DNA of 64,000 nt from an uncultured Spirochaetia bacterium (GTDB taxonomy: Bacteria; Spirochaetota; Spirochaetia; CAKZLE01): NCBI GenBank assembly GCA_937125225.1, contig CAKZLE010000024.1, positions 1 through 64,000 on the forward strand, written 5' to 3'. The notes beneath the pieces are model-generated. The model did no database searches and was not told the origin of the DNA. It was given only the letters and a program-made list of their open reading frames with translations. A program made the position numbers and the translations under genes. This document shows positions 9,934-17,434 of this stretch, in pieces (positions within the stretch are counted from its first letter, which is position 1; each line of letters opens with the position of its first letter).

Positions 9934-10680
9934 ATGGTAGCTACATATATAAACTGTCTTACAATAATACTAGGATCTCTCATTGGCCTCTTCATGAGAT
10001 CCAAGATCCGTTCAGATATCAGGAATGTCATTTTCGCGAGTTCTGGTTTCGTCTCACTGACCATCGGTATGAAGATGGCACTGACAATGGAGAGTTTTCT
10101 TATCATGATGCTCTCTCTTGCTTTCGGTGGTATCATCGGGTTCGTCCTCGACTTCGAGGGGGGGATCCTCAAGATCGGCGTTTTCTTCGAGAAGATTACT
10201 TCTCGAAAGAATCCCGGCCATTCCGAAGAGTTCAGAATTGCGGAATCGAAGAATTTCGCCAAGGGATTCCTTGAGGCCTCGATCCTGTTCTGTGCAGGGG
10301 CTATGACGATAGTAGGTGCGATCAATGCAGGGTTGGATGGGAATTATGAACTGATTCTCATCAAGTCTGTCATGGATGGTTTTATGGCTATCCTCTTTAC
10401 CGCCGCCTATGGGATAGGTGTCATATTCTCAGTAGTGACCATTCTCGTCTATCAGGGTGGTCTGACTCTGGCTGCTGGATGGATCGCTCCTCTGATGGGG
10501 GAGGCCGGACTCGCTGGGATATCGGCTGTCGGTGGAGTCCTCATCATGATGATAGGGCTCAATCTGCTAGGGATCAAGGAGTTCAAGACTGCGAACTTCT
10601 TACCCGCTCTTCTGATCGTACTCATCCTGACAGCGATCTCACCTTGGTTTTCAGAGATCTACCTGTCTCTCATCACATAA
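9934..10680 (+). CDS. DUF554 family membrane protein
   Basis: Integral membrane protein of 248 aa with six to seven hydrophobic helices. It begins with the family-typical GSLIGLFMRSKI after a first helix and has CAGAMTIVGAINAGLDGNYELILIKSVMDGF-type sequence around residues 115-150, which is the most conserved region of DUF554 (YdfK/YqgA-like). The biochemical role is unknown; a transport function is suspected for the family. It diverges from the mocA-like gene over 54 bp with overlapping promoters and is closed by a strong bidirectional terminator. Confidence 0.85.
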   Translation: MVATYINCLTIILGSLIGLFMRSKIRSDIRNVIFASSGFVSLTIGMKMALTMESFLIMMLSLAFGGIIGFVLDFEGGILKIGVFFEKITSRKNPGHSEEFRIAESKNFAKGFLEASILFCAGAMTIVGAINAGLDGNYELILIKSVMDGFMAILFTAAYGIGVIFSVVTILVYQGGLTLAAGWIAPLMGEAGLAGISAVGGVLIMMIGLNLLGIKEFKTANFLPALLIVLILTAISPWFSEIYLSLIT

Positions 10681-10726
10681 AAAGAGAAACACCTGTTCTT
10701 ACACATGTTGAAAGACTCAAAAGAGC

Positions 10727-10764
10727 AAAGAAAATGGCCAATAGAACTGGCCATTTTCTTTTGG
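10727..10764. terminator. Bidirectional terminator between DUF554 and glgP
   Basis: AAAGAAAATGGCCA is mirrored exactly by TGGCCATTTTCTTT with a seven-base loop. A T-run follows on the plus strand and the A-run serves the minus strand, so it can end both convergent genes. Confidence 0.88.
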
Positions 10765-10784
10765 GATGCTACACTAGCTTTGGA

Positions 10785-13283
10785 TCATTGCTTTTTTGCA
10801 TCCTCTAACACAGATGAGGGTGAGTCTGTACCTTTGATGATGCAAGGTTTTACACCCCAGATCTCGTTATTGTACTGACCGATAGTCCTATCTGAAGAGA
10901 ACTTGCCTGATGCTGCAATATTGAGTACAGCTTTCTTGTTCCACTGCGCTTTATCTTTATAGAGATTTAGCATGTCTGTATGTGCTACATCATAGGATTT
11001 GAGATCCGCGAAGTGCATATACTTATCACCCTCATCAAAGAGAGTCCTTCTGATAGGTTCGAAGATATCTGGTTCTGAGAAGTTGAAATACCCGGTAGTG
11101 ATCAGATCTATAGCACTTCTGATCTCATCATCTGCGAAACAGTAGCTATAGGGGTCATAGGTATCTTTGAGGTCTGCGACCTCATCTGCAGTCTTTCCGA
11201 AGATGAACACATTCTCTCTTCCCGCCTCTTCCATGATCTCAATATTTGCACCATCAAGAGTTCCTAGGGTAAGTGCCCCGTTACACATGAACTTCATGTT
11301 ACCGGTTCCTGATGCCTCAGTACCTGCTGTCGAGATCTGTTCTGAGATATTCGTAGCTGGAATGATCTTCTCAGCCATCGATACTCGATAGTTCGGCATG
11401 AAATAGACCTTTAACATACCATCTAGACTCTTATCATTGTTCACGACACTTGAGATGTTGTTGATCAGTTTGATGATCAACTTTGCCATCATATAACCTG
11501 GAGCTGCCTTTCCCCCGAAAAGGAAGGTCAACGGATGGAAATCTGCTGGTTTGTTCTCTTTGAGTCGATTGTAGATCATGACGATATGGATAGCATTGAG
11601 GAGCTGTCGCTTGTACTCATGTATTCGTTTTACTTGAACATCAAAGATACTGTAGGGATCCACTGACCATCCGAACTCAGCCTTCAGGTAGTTAGATGCC
11701 TCTTTCTTGGCACGGAGTTTTACCGTATCAAAGGATTCGAGGAACATCTTATCCTCTGCAAAAGGTCTGAGCTTGGAGATCTGGTTGAAGTCTTTGATCC
11801 AACCATCTCCGATAGACTCGGTGATCAGATCTGCGAGTGGTGGATTTGAATGAAGTAGCCATCTTCTCTGTGTGATACCATTGGTCTTGTTATTGAAACG
11901 TTCAGGGAATATCCTGGCCATCTCAGGGAACATCCTGCTCTTAAGCAGCTCTGTATGAAGAGCAGCGACTCCATTGGTCGAATGTGATCCTACGATGCAA
12001 AGATTTCCCATCCTGATATGTTTGCCGCCGTGTTCATCGACGATGCTTACCTTCTCAATGGCTTTATTGTCTCCAGGGAAGTAGGTGATTGCCTGTTGTA
12101 GGAACCTGTGATTTATCTCGAAGATGATCTGCAGATGCCTTGGAAGATTCTTCTCCATCATCTCTACTGGCCACTTCTCTATAGCCTCCGGCATGAGAGT
12201 GTGGTTTGTATAGCCCAAAGTCGTTACGGTAATCTCCCAGGCCTCGTCCCAGCTCAGCGCCTCTTCATCGACAAGGATCCTCATCAATTCAGGGACTGCA
12301 AGGGAAGGGTGGGTATCATTCATCTGGATCGCTGCATGATCGGAGAAATCCTTCCACGGTGCTCCCGATTTCTTGAATCTTCTGATGATGTCTGCGAGTG
12401 AGCAGGCTACAAAGAAGTATTGCTGTCGTAAACGGAGCTCTTTTCCAAGATAGAGGTTGTCATTGGGGTAGAGTACCTGAGTGAGGTTCTCTGCCATCAC
12501 TTTTGATCTAACCGCCTCTACATAATCACCATCGTTGAAGTCTTGAAAGCTGAAATCCTCTGCGGCCCTAGCACTCCACAATCTCAAGGTGTTGATAGTC
12601 TTTCCACCATACCCCACGACTGGTACATCATAGGCGATCCCGATCACATTGGTCGTGTCGAGCCATTTATAATAGGTCTCACCGTTCTCAGTGATAGCCT
12701 TCGTATATCCGCCAAATCGTACTGGGAAGGTGAGGTCAGAACGTTCGATCTCCCATGGATTCCCATATCGTAACCAATCATCAGGTTGTTCGAGCTGGTA
12801 CCCGTTTTCGATCTTCTGTCTGAATATCCCATAATTATATCGCAATCCATATCCATAGGCTGGTAGGTCCATAGTTGCCATTGAATCAAGGAAGCAGGCT
12901 GCGAGTCGACCGAGCCCCCCGTTCCCGAGCCCCGCATCGACCTCATAATCGATGATCTCCTCGTAAGAGTATCCGAGGTCGCTTAAGGCTTTCTTGAATT
13001 CCTTTTCCAATCCAAGATTGTTTATATTGTTCGTCATAGCTCTGCCCATGAGGAATTCAAGAGAGAGGTAATAGATCCTCTTCACCTGTTTGTCATGGTG
13101 AGTCTGTTGAGTCTGTGTCCATTGGTGAACGATCCTATCCCTGACGGCTAAGGCTAATGCTTTGAATCGGTCTCTATCAGTTGCTGTATATCGATCGCAT
13201 CCTAATGAATACATCAGATGTTCAGCAAAATCCCACTTGATAGATTCACTGTCGTTTTCAAATCTTATATGCATCGAATCCAT
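10785..13283 (-). CDS. glgP: Glycogen/starch/alpha-glucan phosphorylase
   Basis: Cytosolic PLP enzyme of 832 aa releasing glucose-1-phosphate from alpha-1,4-glucans. Visible family features include the N-terminal EFLMGRAMTNNINNLGL, GLGNGGLGRLAACFLDSMA, the phosphate/glucan residues in QMNDTHPSLAVPELMR, and the PLP-lysine region EASGTGNMKFMCNGALTLGTLDGANIEI near the C-terminal third. Length is standard for the GT35 family. An AGGAGG site precedes the ATG. The gene stands alone behind its own promoter, with a 12-bp perfect palindrome just downstream of the predicted transcript start, pointing to carbon-source control. Confidence 0.96.
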   Translation of the reverse strand: MDSMHIRFENDSESIKWDFAEHLMYSLGCDRYTATDRDRFKALALAVRDRIVHQWTQTQQTHHDKQVKRIYYLSLEFLMGRAMTNNINNLGLEKEFKKALSDLGYSYEEIIDYEVDAGLGNGGLGRLAACFLDSMATMDLPAYGYGLRYNYGIFRQKIENGYQLEQPDDWLRYGNPWEIERSDLTFPVRFGGYTKAITENGETYYKWLDTTNVIGIAYDVPVVGYGGKTINTLRLWSARAAEDFSFQDFNDGDYVEAVRSKVMAENLTQVLYPNDNLYLGKELRLRQQYFFVACSLADIIRRFKKSGAPWKDFSDHAAIQMNDTHPSLAVPELMRILVDEEALSWDEAWEITVTTLGYTNHTLMPEAIEKWPVEMMEKNLPRHLQIIFEINHRFLQQAITYFPGDNKAIEKVSIVDEHGGKHIRMGNLCIVGSHSTNGVAALHTELLKSRMFPEMARIFPERFNNKTNGITQRRWLLHSNPPLADLITESIGDGWIKDFNQISKLRPFAEDKMFLESFDTVKLRAKKEASNYLKAEFGWSVDPYSIFDVQVKRIHEYKRQLLNAIHIVMIYNRLKENKPADFHPLTFLFGGKAAPGYMMAKLIIKLINNISSVVNNDKSLDGMLKVYFMPNYRVSMAEKIIPATNISEQISTAGTEASGTGNMKFMCNGALTLGTLDGANIEIMEEAGRENVFIFGKTADEVADLKDTYDPYSYCFADDEIRSAIDLITTGYFNFSEPDIFEPIRRTLFDEGDKYMHFADLKSYDVAHTDMLNLYKDKAQWNKKAVLNIAASGKFSSDRTIGQYNNEIWGVKPCIIKGTDSPSSVLEDAKKQ

Positions 13284-13298
13284 GATTTCCTCCTCAAA

Positions 13299-13310
13299 TA
13301 AACCGGTTTA
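13299..13310. promoter_or_regulatory. Palindromic operator in the glgP leader
   Basis: TAAACCGGTTTA is a perfect 12-bp palindrome with the central CG typical of LacI-family operators. It lies about 11-22 bases downstream of the predicted glgP transcript start, between promoter and ribosome-binding site. The cognate regulator is not in the window. Confidence 0.5.
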
Positions 13311-13327
13311 GTAGGTTTATGTCTTAC

Positions 13328-13355
13328 TATATACATAAATATTGCTCCTTTTCAA
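13328..13355 (-). promoter_or_regulatory. glgP promoter
   Basis: On the minus strand TTGAAA (13350-13355), 16-base spacer, TATATA (13328-13333). Confidence 0.5.
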
Positions 13356-13558
13356 TATCTGTAGTATGGTAAGCATGCTGTTTCACGAGGATTAAGCATT
13401 CTTGTGTTAGGGTAGTGCAGAGTCTAGAGCATGGGTGTTTCCCCTAGGTGTTTGGTCTTTTGAAAGTCTAGGGTGGTATTTCTTGAAGATTATCATTTAG
13501 TATTGAGAGGAGAGGGAAAAGATTCATATTCTATTTTCTCTACTATCACGAAAATCCC
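13356..13558. other. Intergenic region between glgP and the tRNA-Thr promoter
   Basis: No coding region, RNA gene or repeat could be supported here. It lies between two divergent promoters. Confidence 0.4.
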
Positions 13559-13587
13559 TTGACAAAAAGGGATTGCTTTGGTATTTT
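13559..13587 (+). promoter_or_regulatory. Strong sigma-70-type promoter for tRNA-Thr/rpmG/secE/nusG
   Basis: Exact TTGACA (13559-13564), 17-base spacer, TATTTT (13582-13587), about 60 bases before tRNA-Thr. It is the best candidate for driving the whole tRNA-rpmG-tRNA-secE-nusG unit. Confidence 0.7.
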
Positions 13588-13648
13588 TCACCCTACGTGG
13601 TTTTATCTCTGCTTGAGAAAACAGCAGCGTGAAAGCTTCAGTACTCAG

Positions 13649-13721
13649 GCCTCTGTAGCTCAGTCGGTAGAGCACCACCATGGTAAGGTGGGGGTCACCG
13701 GTTCAAATCCGGTCGGAGGCT
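13649..13721 (+). tRNA. tRNA-Thr (GGT)
   Basis: A 73-base cloverleaf. Acceptor GCCTCTG pairs with CGGAGGC (one G-U), the D-arm is GCTC/GAGC, the anticodon stem CCACC/GGTGG holds loop ATGGTAA with anticodon GGT, and the T-arm is ACCGG-TTCAAAT-CCGGT. CCA is not encoded. Confidence 0.96.
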
Positions 13722-13813
13722 CTTTTAGACGATGCAGATGAGATGGTCTTTGTACCATCTGTTGCTTAATATGGTTATACTGGTGCTTATTACCAGTAGA
13801 TTGGGAGACGATA

Positions 13814-13990
13814 ATGGCAAGTAAGAAGAAAGGTCCTGTTGAGAAGATTGCTTTACAGTGTACCGAATGTAAGAGAAAGAACTATACAACTTCGAAGAAT
13901 AAGAGAAACATTCAGGGAAAGCTAGAGTTGAAAAAATACTGTAAGTTTGACCGGAAACACACTGTTCATAAAGAGACGAAGATTAAATAG
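13814..13990 (+). CDS. rpmG: 50S ribosomal protein L33
   Basis: Small basic protein of 58 aa lying between two tRNA genes, the place L33 occupies upstream of secE in many bacteria. It contains CTECKRKNY near residues 16-24, LELKKYC, and KHTVHKETK at the end. The CxxC pair plus a third Cys resembles the zinc-binding C+ form rather than the Cys-free form. The ATG follows GGGAGA. Confidence 0.95.
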   Translation: MASKKKGPVEKIALQCTECKRKNYTTSKNKRNIQGKLELKKYCKFDRKHTVHKETKIK

Positions 13991-14003
13991 TAAGAATTAA
14001 TAT

Positions 14004-14077
14004 AGGTCAGTAGCTCCAACGGCTAGAGCGCCGGTCTCCAAAACCGGATGTTGAAGGTTCGAATCCTTCCTGACCTG
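14004..14077 (+). tRNA. tRNA-Trp (CCA anticodon)
   Basis: AGGTCAG acceptor pairs with CTGACCT. The anticodon stem CCGGT/ACCGG encloses loop CTCCAAA with anticodon CCA, and the T-arm GAAGG-TTCGAAT-CCTTC is intact. The CCA tail is not encoded. It lies in the rpmG-secE gap. Confidence 0.95.
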
Positions 14078-14107
14078 CTTTTTTTCTTGATTTCTATCGG
14101 AGATAGT

Positions 14108-14287
14108 ATGAAAAAACTGATTAAATACCTGAAAGAGAGCTACCTCGAAATGAAGAAAGTCGTATGGCCTACACGTGAGACCGTCATCTCTTCAACAAAG
14201 GTTGTTCTTGTATCGACTCTCATCTTCGCAGTGATCCTCGGATTAGTCGATTATCTTCTTCTTGAGGGTCTGTATCTTATTTTCTAG
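14108..14287 (+). CDS. secE: Preprotein translocase subunit SecE
   Basis: Single-helix SecE of 59 aa, the short bacterial form. It starts MKKLIKYLKESYLEMKKVVW, containing the amphipathic helix with the conserved KKVVWPTR motif, followed by one membrane helix. The ATG at 14108 is preceded by GGAG five bases upstream; an earlier in-frame start would read into tRNA-Trp. It stabilises SecY, encoded later in this window, and is followed by nusG as in most bacteria. Confidence 0.95.
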   Translation: MKKLIKYLKESYLEMKKVVWPTRETVISSTKVVLVSTLIFAVILGLVDYLLLEGLYLIF

Positions 14288-14316
14288 TTTAGACAACTAG
14301 AGGTTTTGGAGAAATT

Positions 14317-14871
14317 ATGGCTAAGGGCTGGTATGTAGTTCACACATATTCTGGATATGAGAATAAAATAGAGAGAACCATCAGGAAGTTGATGGAAGAT
14401 CCTAAGATCGCTGAGACAGTCTTTGATATCAGGGTTCCTGCAGAGGAAGTTATTGAGGTTAAAGATGGTAAGCGTAAGGTAGTCTCTAAGAAAATTCTTC
14501 CTGGGTATATCCTTTTAGAGATGGATCTTCCGAATCTGGGATGGAAATATCCATGTTCCATGATTAAGAGGATTCAGGGTGTTACCGGATTTGTCGGTGC
14601 CCGTGATGGTGCTAAACCACAACCTATCAGCGATGAAGAGGCTAGAGCGATCTTTCAGAGGTCTGGAGATATTAAATCTGATAAGAATATCAGACCGAAA
14701 CAGTCTTTCACTGTTGGTGAGAAGGTTAAGATAGTCGACGGACCGTTTGATACCTTTACCGGAACAGTAGAAGATGTCAATGACGAGAGGGCTAAACTCA
14801 AAGTCATGGTCGGAATCTTCGGTCGATCTACACCAGTGGAGCTGAGCTTCCTGCAGGTGGAGAAGATCTGA
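14317..14871 (+). CDS. nusG: Transcription antitermination factor NusG
   Basis: Protein of 184 aa. The N-terminal NGN domain opens AKGWYVVHTYSGYENKIE, and the C-terminal KOW motif reads VGEKVKIVDGPFDTFTGTVEDV at about residues 131-152. It binds the RNA polymerase clamp and couples transcription to translation or Rho. It lies directly after secE and before the rplK promoter and leader. Confidence 0.97.
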   Translation: MAKGWYVVHTYSGYENKIERTIRKLMEDPKIAETVFDIRVPAEEVIEVKDGKRKVVSKKILPGYILLEMDLPNLGWKYPCSMIKRIQGVTGFVGARDGAKPQPISDEEARAIFQRSGDIKSDKNIRPKQSFTVGEKVKIVDGPFDTFTGTVEDVNDERAKLKVMVGIFGRSTPVELSFLQVEKI

Positions 14872-14887
14872 TTATAAAGTGATAGTT

Positions 14888-14906
14888 CAGAGGCTTTATG
14901 CCTCTG
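14888..14906 (+). terminator. Hairpin after nusG, weak terminator candidate
   Basis: CAGAGGC, five-base loop, GCCTCTG. The following bases are only partly T-rich, so termination would be partial. It precedes the rplK promoter. Confidence 0.4.
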
Positions 14907-14916
14907 TTCATGATAT

Positions 14917-14945
14917 TTGACATATATGATATTTATACATATATA
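14917..14945 (+). promoter_or_regulatory. rplK operon promoter
   Basis: Exact TTGACA (14917-14922), 17-base spacer, TATATA (14940-14945). The predicted start near 14952 gives a leader of about 100 bases ahead of rplK. Confidence 0.65.
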
Positions 14946-14983
14946 GTACCCCTTCCTAAAGGGGCTTTTGCTGTCTTAGGAAG

Positions 14984-15021
14984 TGTTGGGAGCCTGTCGT
15001 TGACGGGCGCTAGTACCAGCA
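14984..15021 (+). promoter_or_regulatory. Candidate L1-binding autoregulatory leader of rplK-rplA
   Basis: Outer stem TGTTGG (14984-14989) pairs with CCAGCA (15016-15021). An asymmetric GAG follows the 5' strand, and an inner stem CCTGTC/GACGGG has a three-base loop; CGCTAGTA forms the 3' side of the internal loop. The GGGAG plus GCTA-containing internal loop resembles the known L1 repressor target in rplK leaders. A second hairpin, CATGGGA/TCCCATG (15020-15040), overlaps it and could be an alternative fold. Confidence 0.5.
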
Positions 15022-15055
15022 TGGGAGATTTAATCCCATGTGAAGGAGAACTGTT

Positions 15056-15487
15056 ATGGCTAAGAAAAAGGTTACTGCAATGATCAAATTGCAGGTGCCA
15101 GCTCAAAAGGCTACACCGGCACCGCCGGTAGGTCCAGCTCTTGGACCTCATGGTGTGAGTGCACCACAGTTTGTACAGCAGTTTAATGATCGTTCAAAGA
15201 ACATCGAGGCAGGATTGACTGTTCCCGTTGTTATTACGGTCTACGCAGATCGAAGTTTTTCATTCGAAATGAAGACTCCTCCTGCAGCTGTACTTATCAA
15301 AAAGGCTTGCGGAATCGCAAAAGGTTCTGGAGAACCTCACAAAGTGAAAGTCGCAAAGATCAAACGAGATCAGCTTAAAGAGATCGCTGAATTGAAGATG
15401 CCCGACCTGAATGCAAACGATATTGATGCAGGCATCAGTATTATTGCAGGCACAGCTCGATCAATGGGTGTCGAGGTAGAGGGGTAA
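15056..15487 (+). CDS. rplK: 50S ribosomal protein L11
   Basis: L11 of 143 aa, standard length. It begins [32 protein letters not shown], the hallmark N-terminal domain, and the C-terminal rRNA-binding domain holds [13 protein letters not shown] and the terminal [12 protein letters not shown]. It forms the GTPase-associated centre with L10-L7/L12. A GAAGGAG site precedes the ATG, and the gene is followed after three bases by rplA. Confidence 0.98.
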   Translation: MAKKKVTAMIKLQVPAQKATPAPPVGPALGPHGVSAPQFVQQFNDRSKNIEAGLTVPVVITVYADRSFSFEMKTPPAAVLIKKACGIAKGSGEPHKVKVAKIKRDQLKEIAELKMPDLNANDIDAGISIIAGTARSMGVEVEG

Positions 15488-15490
15488 CTT

Positions 15491-16171
15491 ATGAAGCGTG
15501 GTAAGAGATATCTAGAAGCGTTAAAGAAAGTTGATCGTGAAGCTCTTTATGAGGTCAATGATGCATTGGTCCTTCTTAAAGATGTTGCATTCGCAAAATT
15601 CGATGAGACAGTAGAACTCTCAATCAAGCTGAATATCAAGCGAAGTCAGTCAGTACGTGATACTGTCGTTCTTCCTAACCAATTCTCTGAAGAGAAGAAG
15701 GTTCTTGTTTTTGCTAAGGGTGAGAAAGCAGAAGAGGCTAGAGAAGCCGGCGCTGCATATGTTGGTGACGCTGACCTAGTCGAGAAGATTCGTGGTGGAT
15801 GGTTGGACTTCGATGTTGCTGTTGCAACTCCTGATATGATGAAAGATGTTGGTCGACTTGGGCCGATTCTTGGTCGTAGAGGATTGATGCCTAACCCTAA
15901 GACCCGAACTGTTACTTTCGATATTAAAGCTGCACTTGCAGAATTGAAGAAGGGACGAGTTGAGTTCAGAGCTGATAAGACTGGTGTTATTCACCTGGCT
16001 ATCGGTAAGGTCTCAATGGATGCTGGTCTTGTTGCTGAGAACGTCAACCTTGTCATCAAGGAGATCTTGAGAAAGAAGCCTTCAGATGTTAAGGGTGATT
16101 TCGTCAAGAGTGTTGCACTCTCTTCTACAATGGGTCCTGGTGTCAAACTTGATGCTAAGGCATTCCAGTAG
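15491..16171 (+). CDS. rplA: 50S ribosomal protein L1
   Basis: L1 of 226 aa, the bacterial length. Recognisable parts include [12 protein letters not shown] at the start, [19 protein letters not shown] in the second domain, and the [17 protein letters not shown] region. It binds the L1 stalk of 23S rRNA and, in many bacteria, represses its own operon through the mRNA leader; a matching structure lies before rplK. Confidence 0.98.
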   Translation: MKRGKRYLEALKKVDREALYEVNDALVLLKDVAFAKFDETVELSIKLNIKRSQSVRDTVVLPNQFSEEKKVLVFAKGEKAEEAREAGAAYVGDADLVEKIRGGWLDFDVAVATPDMMKDVGRLGPILGRRGLMPNPKTRTVTFDIKAALAELKKGRVEFRADKTGVIHLAIGKVSMDAGLVAENVNLVIKEILRKKPSDVKGDFVKSVALSSTMGPGVKLDAKAFQ

Positions 16172-16187
16172 GAATAGGAGGTAAAAG

Positions 16188-16718
16188 ATGGCAGAATACG
16201 AAATCAAATTACAGCAGAATAAAGTTGAAGCGATTCAGGTACTGAAAGACGAGTTCAAAGATGTGAAAGATTTTATCTTCACAGATTATCGAGGTCTTAC
16301 AGTAGAACAGATCACTGATCTTCGAAGCAAGCTGAGAGAACAGAATGCAACCTACAAGGTTGTCAAGAATAGATTCGCAAGAATCGCACTTAAGGATCTC
16401 GACAGACCATCAGCAGATGAGTGCCTAGTCGGCCCTACTGCTATTGCACTTCCGACTGCGGAGTCTGGTCCAGTAGCTAAGATCCTTGTTGAATTTGCAA
16501 GGAATGCACCAATGGAGATCAAAGGTGGAATTCTTGACAACAACGTCTTCGATGCAAAACAGGTTGAGGCTTTCAGTAAGTTACCTACAAAGGACGAACT
16601 GATCTCAATGTTGATGAGTACCATGAAGGCACCAATTCAGAATGTGGTATATGTGCTTAATGCTGTACCAACGAAACTTGTAAGAACTCTGCAAGCAGTT
16701 GCAGATTCAAAAGAATAA
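16188..16718 (+). CDS. rplJ: 50S ribosomal protein L10
   Basis: L10 of 176 aa. The rRNA-binding N-terminal domain contains FIFTDYRGLTVEQITDLR and YKVVKNRFARIAL, and the helical C-terminus recruits L7/L12 dimers. It starts 16 bases after rplA with an AGGAGG site, which leaves no room for a separate rplJ leader, so control must come from further upstream. A hairpin begins immediately after its stop codon. Confidence 0.97.
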   Translation: MAEYEIKLQQNKVEAIQVLKDEFKDVKDFIFTDYRGLTVEQITDLRSKLREQNATYKVVKNRFARIALKDLDRPSADECLVGPTAIALPTAESGPVAKILVEFARNAPMEIKGGILDNNVFDAKQVEAFSKLPTKDELISMLMSTMKAPIQNVVYVLNAVPTKLVRTLQAVADSKE

Positions 16719-16757
16719 ACGACATTAGTCTTCACTAGTAGCATGCTACTGTCGTTT
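16717..16757 (+). repeat. Hairpin with nested palindrome between rplJ and rplL
   Basis: AAACGACA, starting inside the rplJ stop codon, pairs with TGTCGTTT at the far end. Within lies AGTAGCATGCTACT, a perfect 14-base palindrome. No T-run follows, so it looks like a processing or pausing structure rather than a terminator. Confidence 0.65.
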
Positions 16758-16794
16758 AGGAAATACAATATTATATTTATAAGGAGAAGATAAT

Positions 16795-17172
16795 ATGGCT
16801 ACCAAAGATGAAATTTTAGAAGCTATCGCAAACATGACTGTACTTGAGGTCTCAGAACTGATCTCAGCAATGGAAGAGAAATTCGGCGTAACCGCTGCTG
16901 CACCAGTTGCAGCTGCTGCCGCTGCTGCACCTGCAGCTGCGGAAGAAGTTGAAGAACAGACAGAATTCGACGTAATCCTCAAAGGGATTGCAGATGGAAA
17001 GAAGATTCCAGTAATTAAAGCTGTTCGAGCTCTTACAGGTCTTGGTCTTAAAGAGGCTAAAGAAGTTGTTGAGGCTGGAGACAAAGCCGTTAAAGAAGGC
17101 GTCTCTAAAGAAGAAGCTGCAACAGTTAAGGCTAAACTTGAAGAAGCTGGCGCTACTGTTGAGGTCAAATAA
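16795..17172 (+). CDS. rplL: 50S ribosomal protein L7/L12
   Basis: Stalk protein of 125 aa. The N-terminal dimerisation domain includes [26 protein letters not shown], followed by an alanine-rich hinge (about residues 35-52) and a C-terminal factor-binding domain with [20 protein letters not shown]. It recruits EF-Tu and EF-G to the ribosome. Transcript level may be set separately from rplJ by the hairpin between them; an AAGGAG site precedes its ATG. Confidence 0.98.
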   Translation: MATKDEILEAIANMTVLEVSELISAMEEKFGVTAAAPVAAAAAAAPAAAEEVEEQTEFDVILKGIADGKKIPVIKAVRALTGLGLKEAKEVVEAGDKAVKEGVSKEEAATVKAKLEEAGATVEVK

Positions 17173-17242
17173 TATTTCAATACGAAATATACAGCATGTG
17201 ATATGTTTGGATCTTTCAGTACTCTGAGAGATCTGTACATCA

Positions 17243-17272
17243 GCCACCGGAAGAATGATTTGTTCCGGTGGC
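17243..17272 (+). terminator. Attenuator-like hairpin between rplL and rpoB
   Basis: GCCACCGGAA pairs with TTCCGGTGGC (10 bp) followed by a weakly T-rich tract. Its position matches the rplL-rpoB attenuator known from other bacteria. Two smaller hairpins follow before rpoB (GTCTTC/GAAGAC near 17280 and GCATAGT/ACTATGC near 17320). Confidence 0.55.
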
Positions 17273-17434
17273 CTGTTGTGTCTTCATTGAAGACGTGATA
17301 AATCTATTTGGTTTGGATTTTGCATAGTGTTGAACTATGCGAACATTATTAGCTAAGAGAGGCGGTTTGAGTGCTACAGGAATCATCTGTATGCCTATGA
17401 TCGAGTCTCTTGATATATGAACCAGGGGGTAACG

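Noticed and set aside
9897-10325. Plus- and minus-strand frames overlapping the DUF554 gene
   Set aside because: The DUF554 frame has membrane-helix periodicity and family sequence; the others are out of frame or antisense with arginine-rich chance composition.
16746-17240. Minus-strand frame of about 160 codons across rplL
   Set aside because: It is a shadow of the alanine-rich rplL sequence on the opposite strand, with low-complexity composition; rplL is certain.
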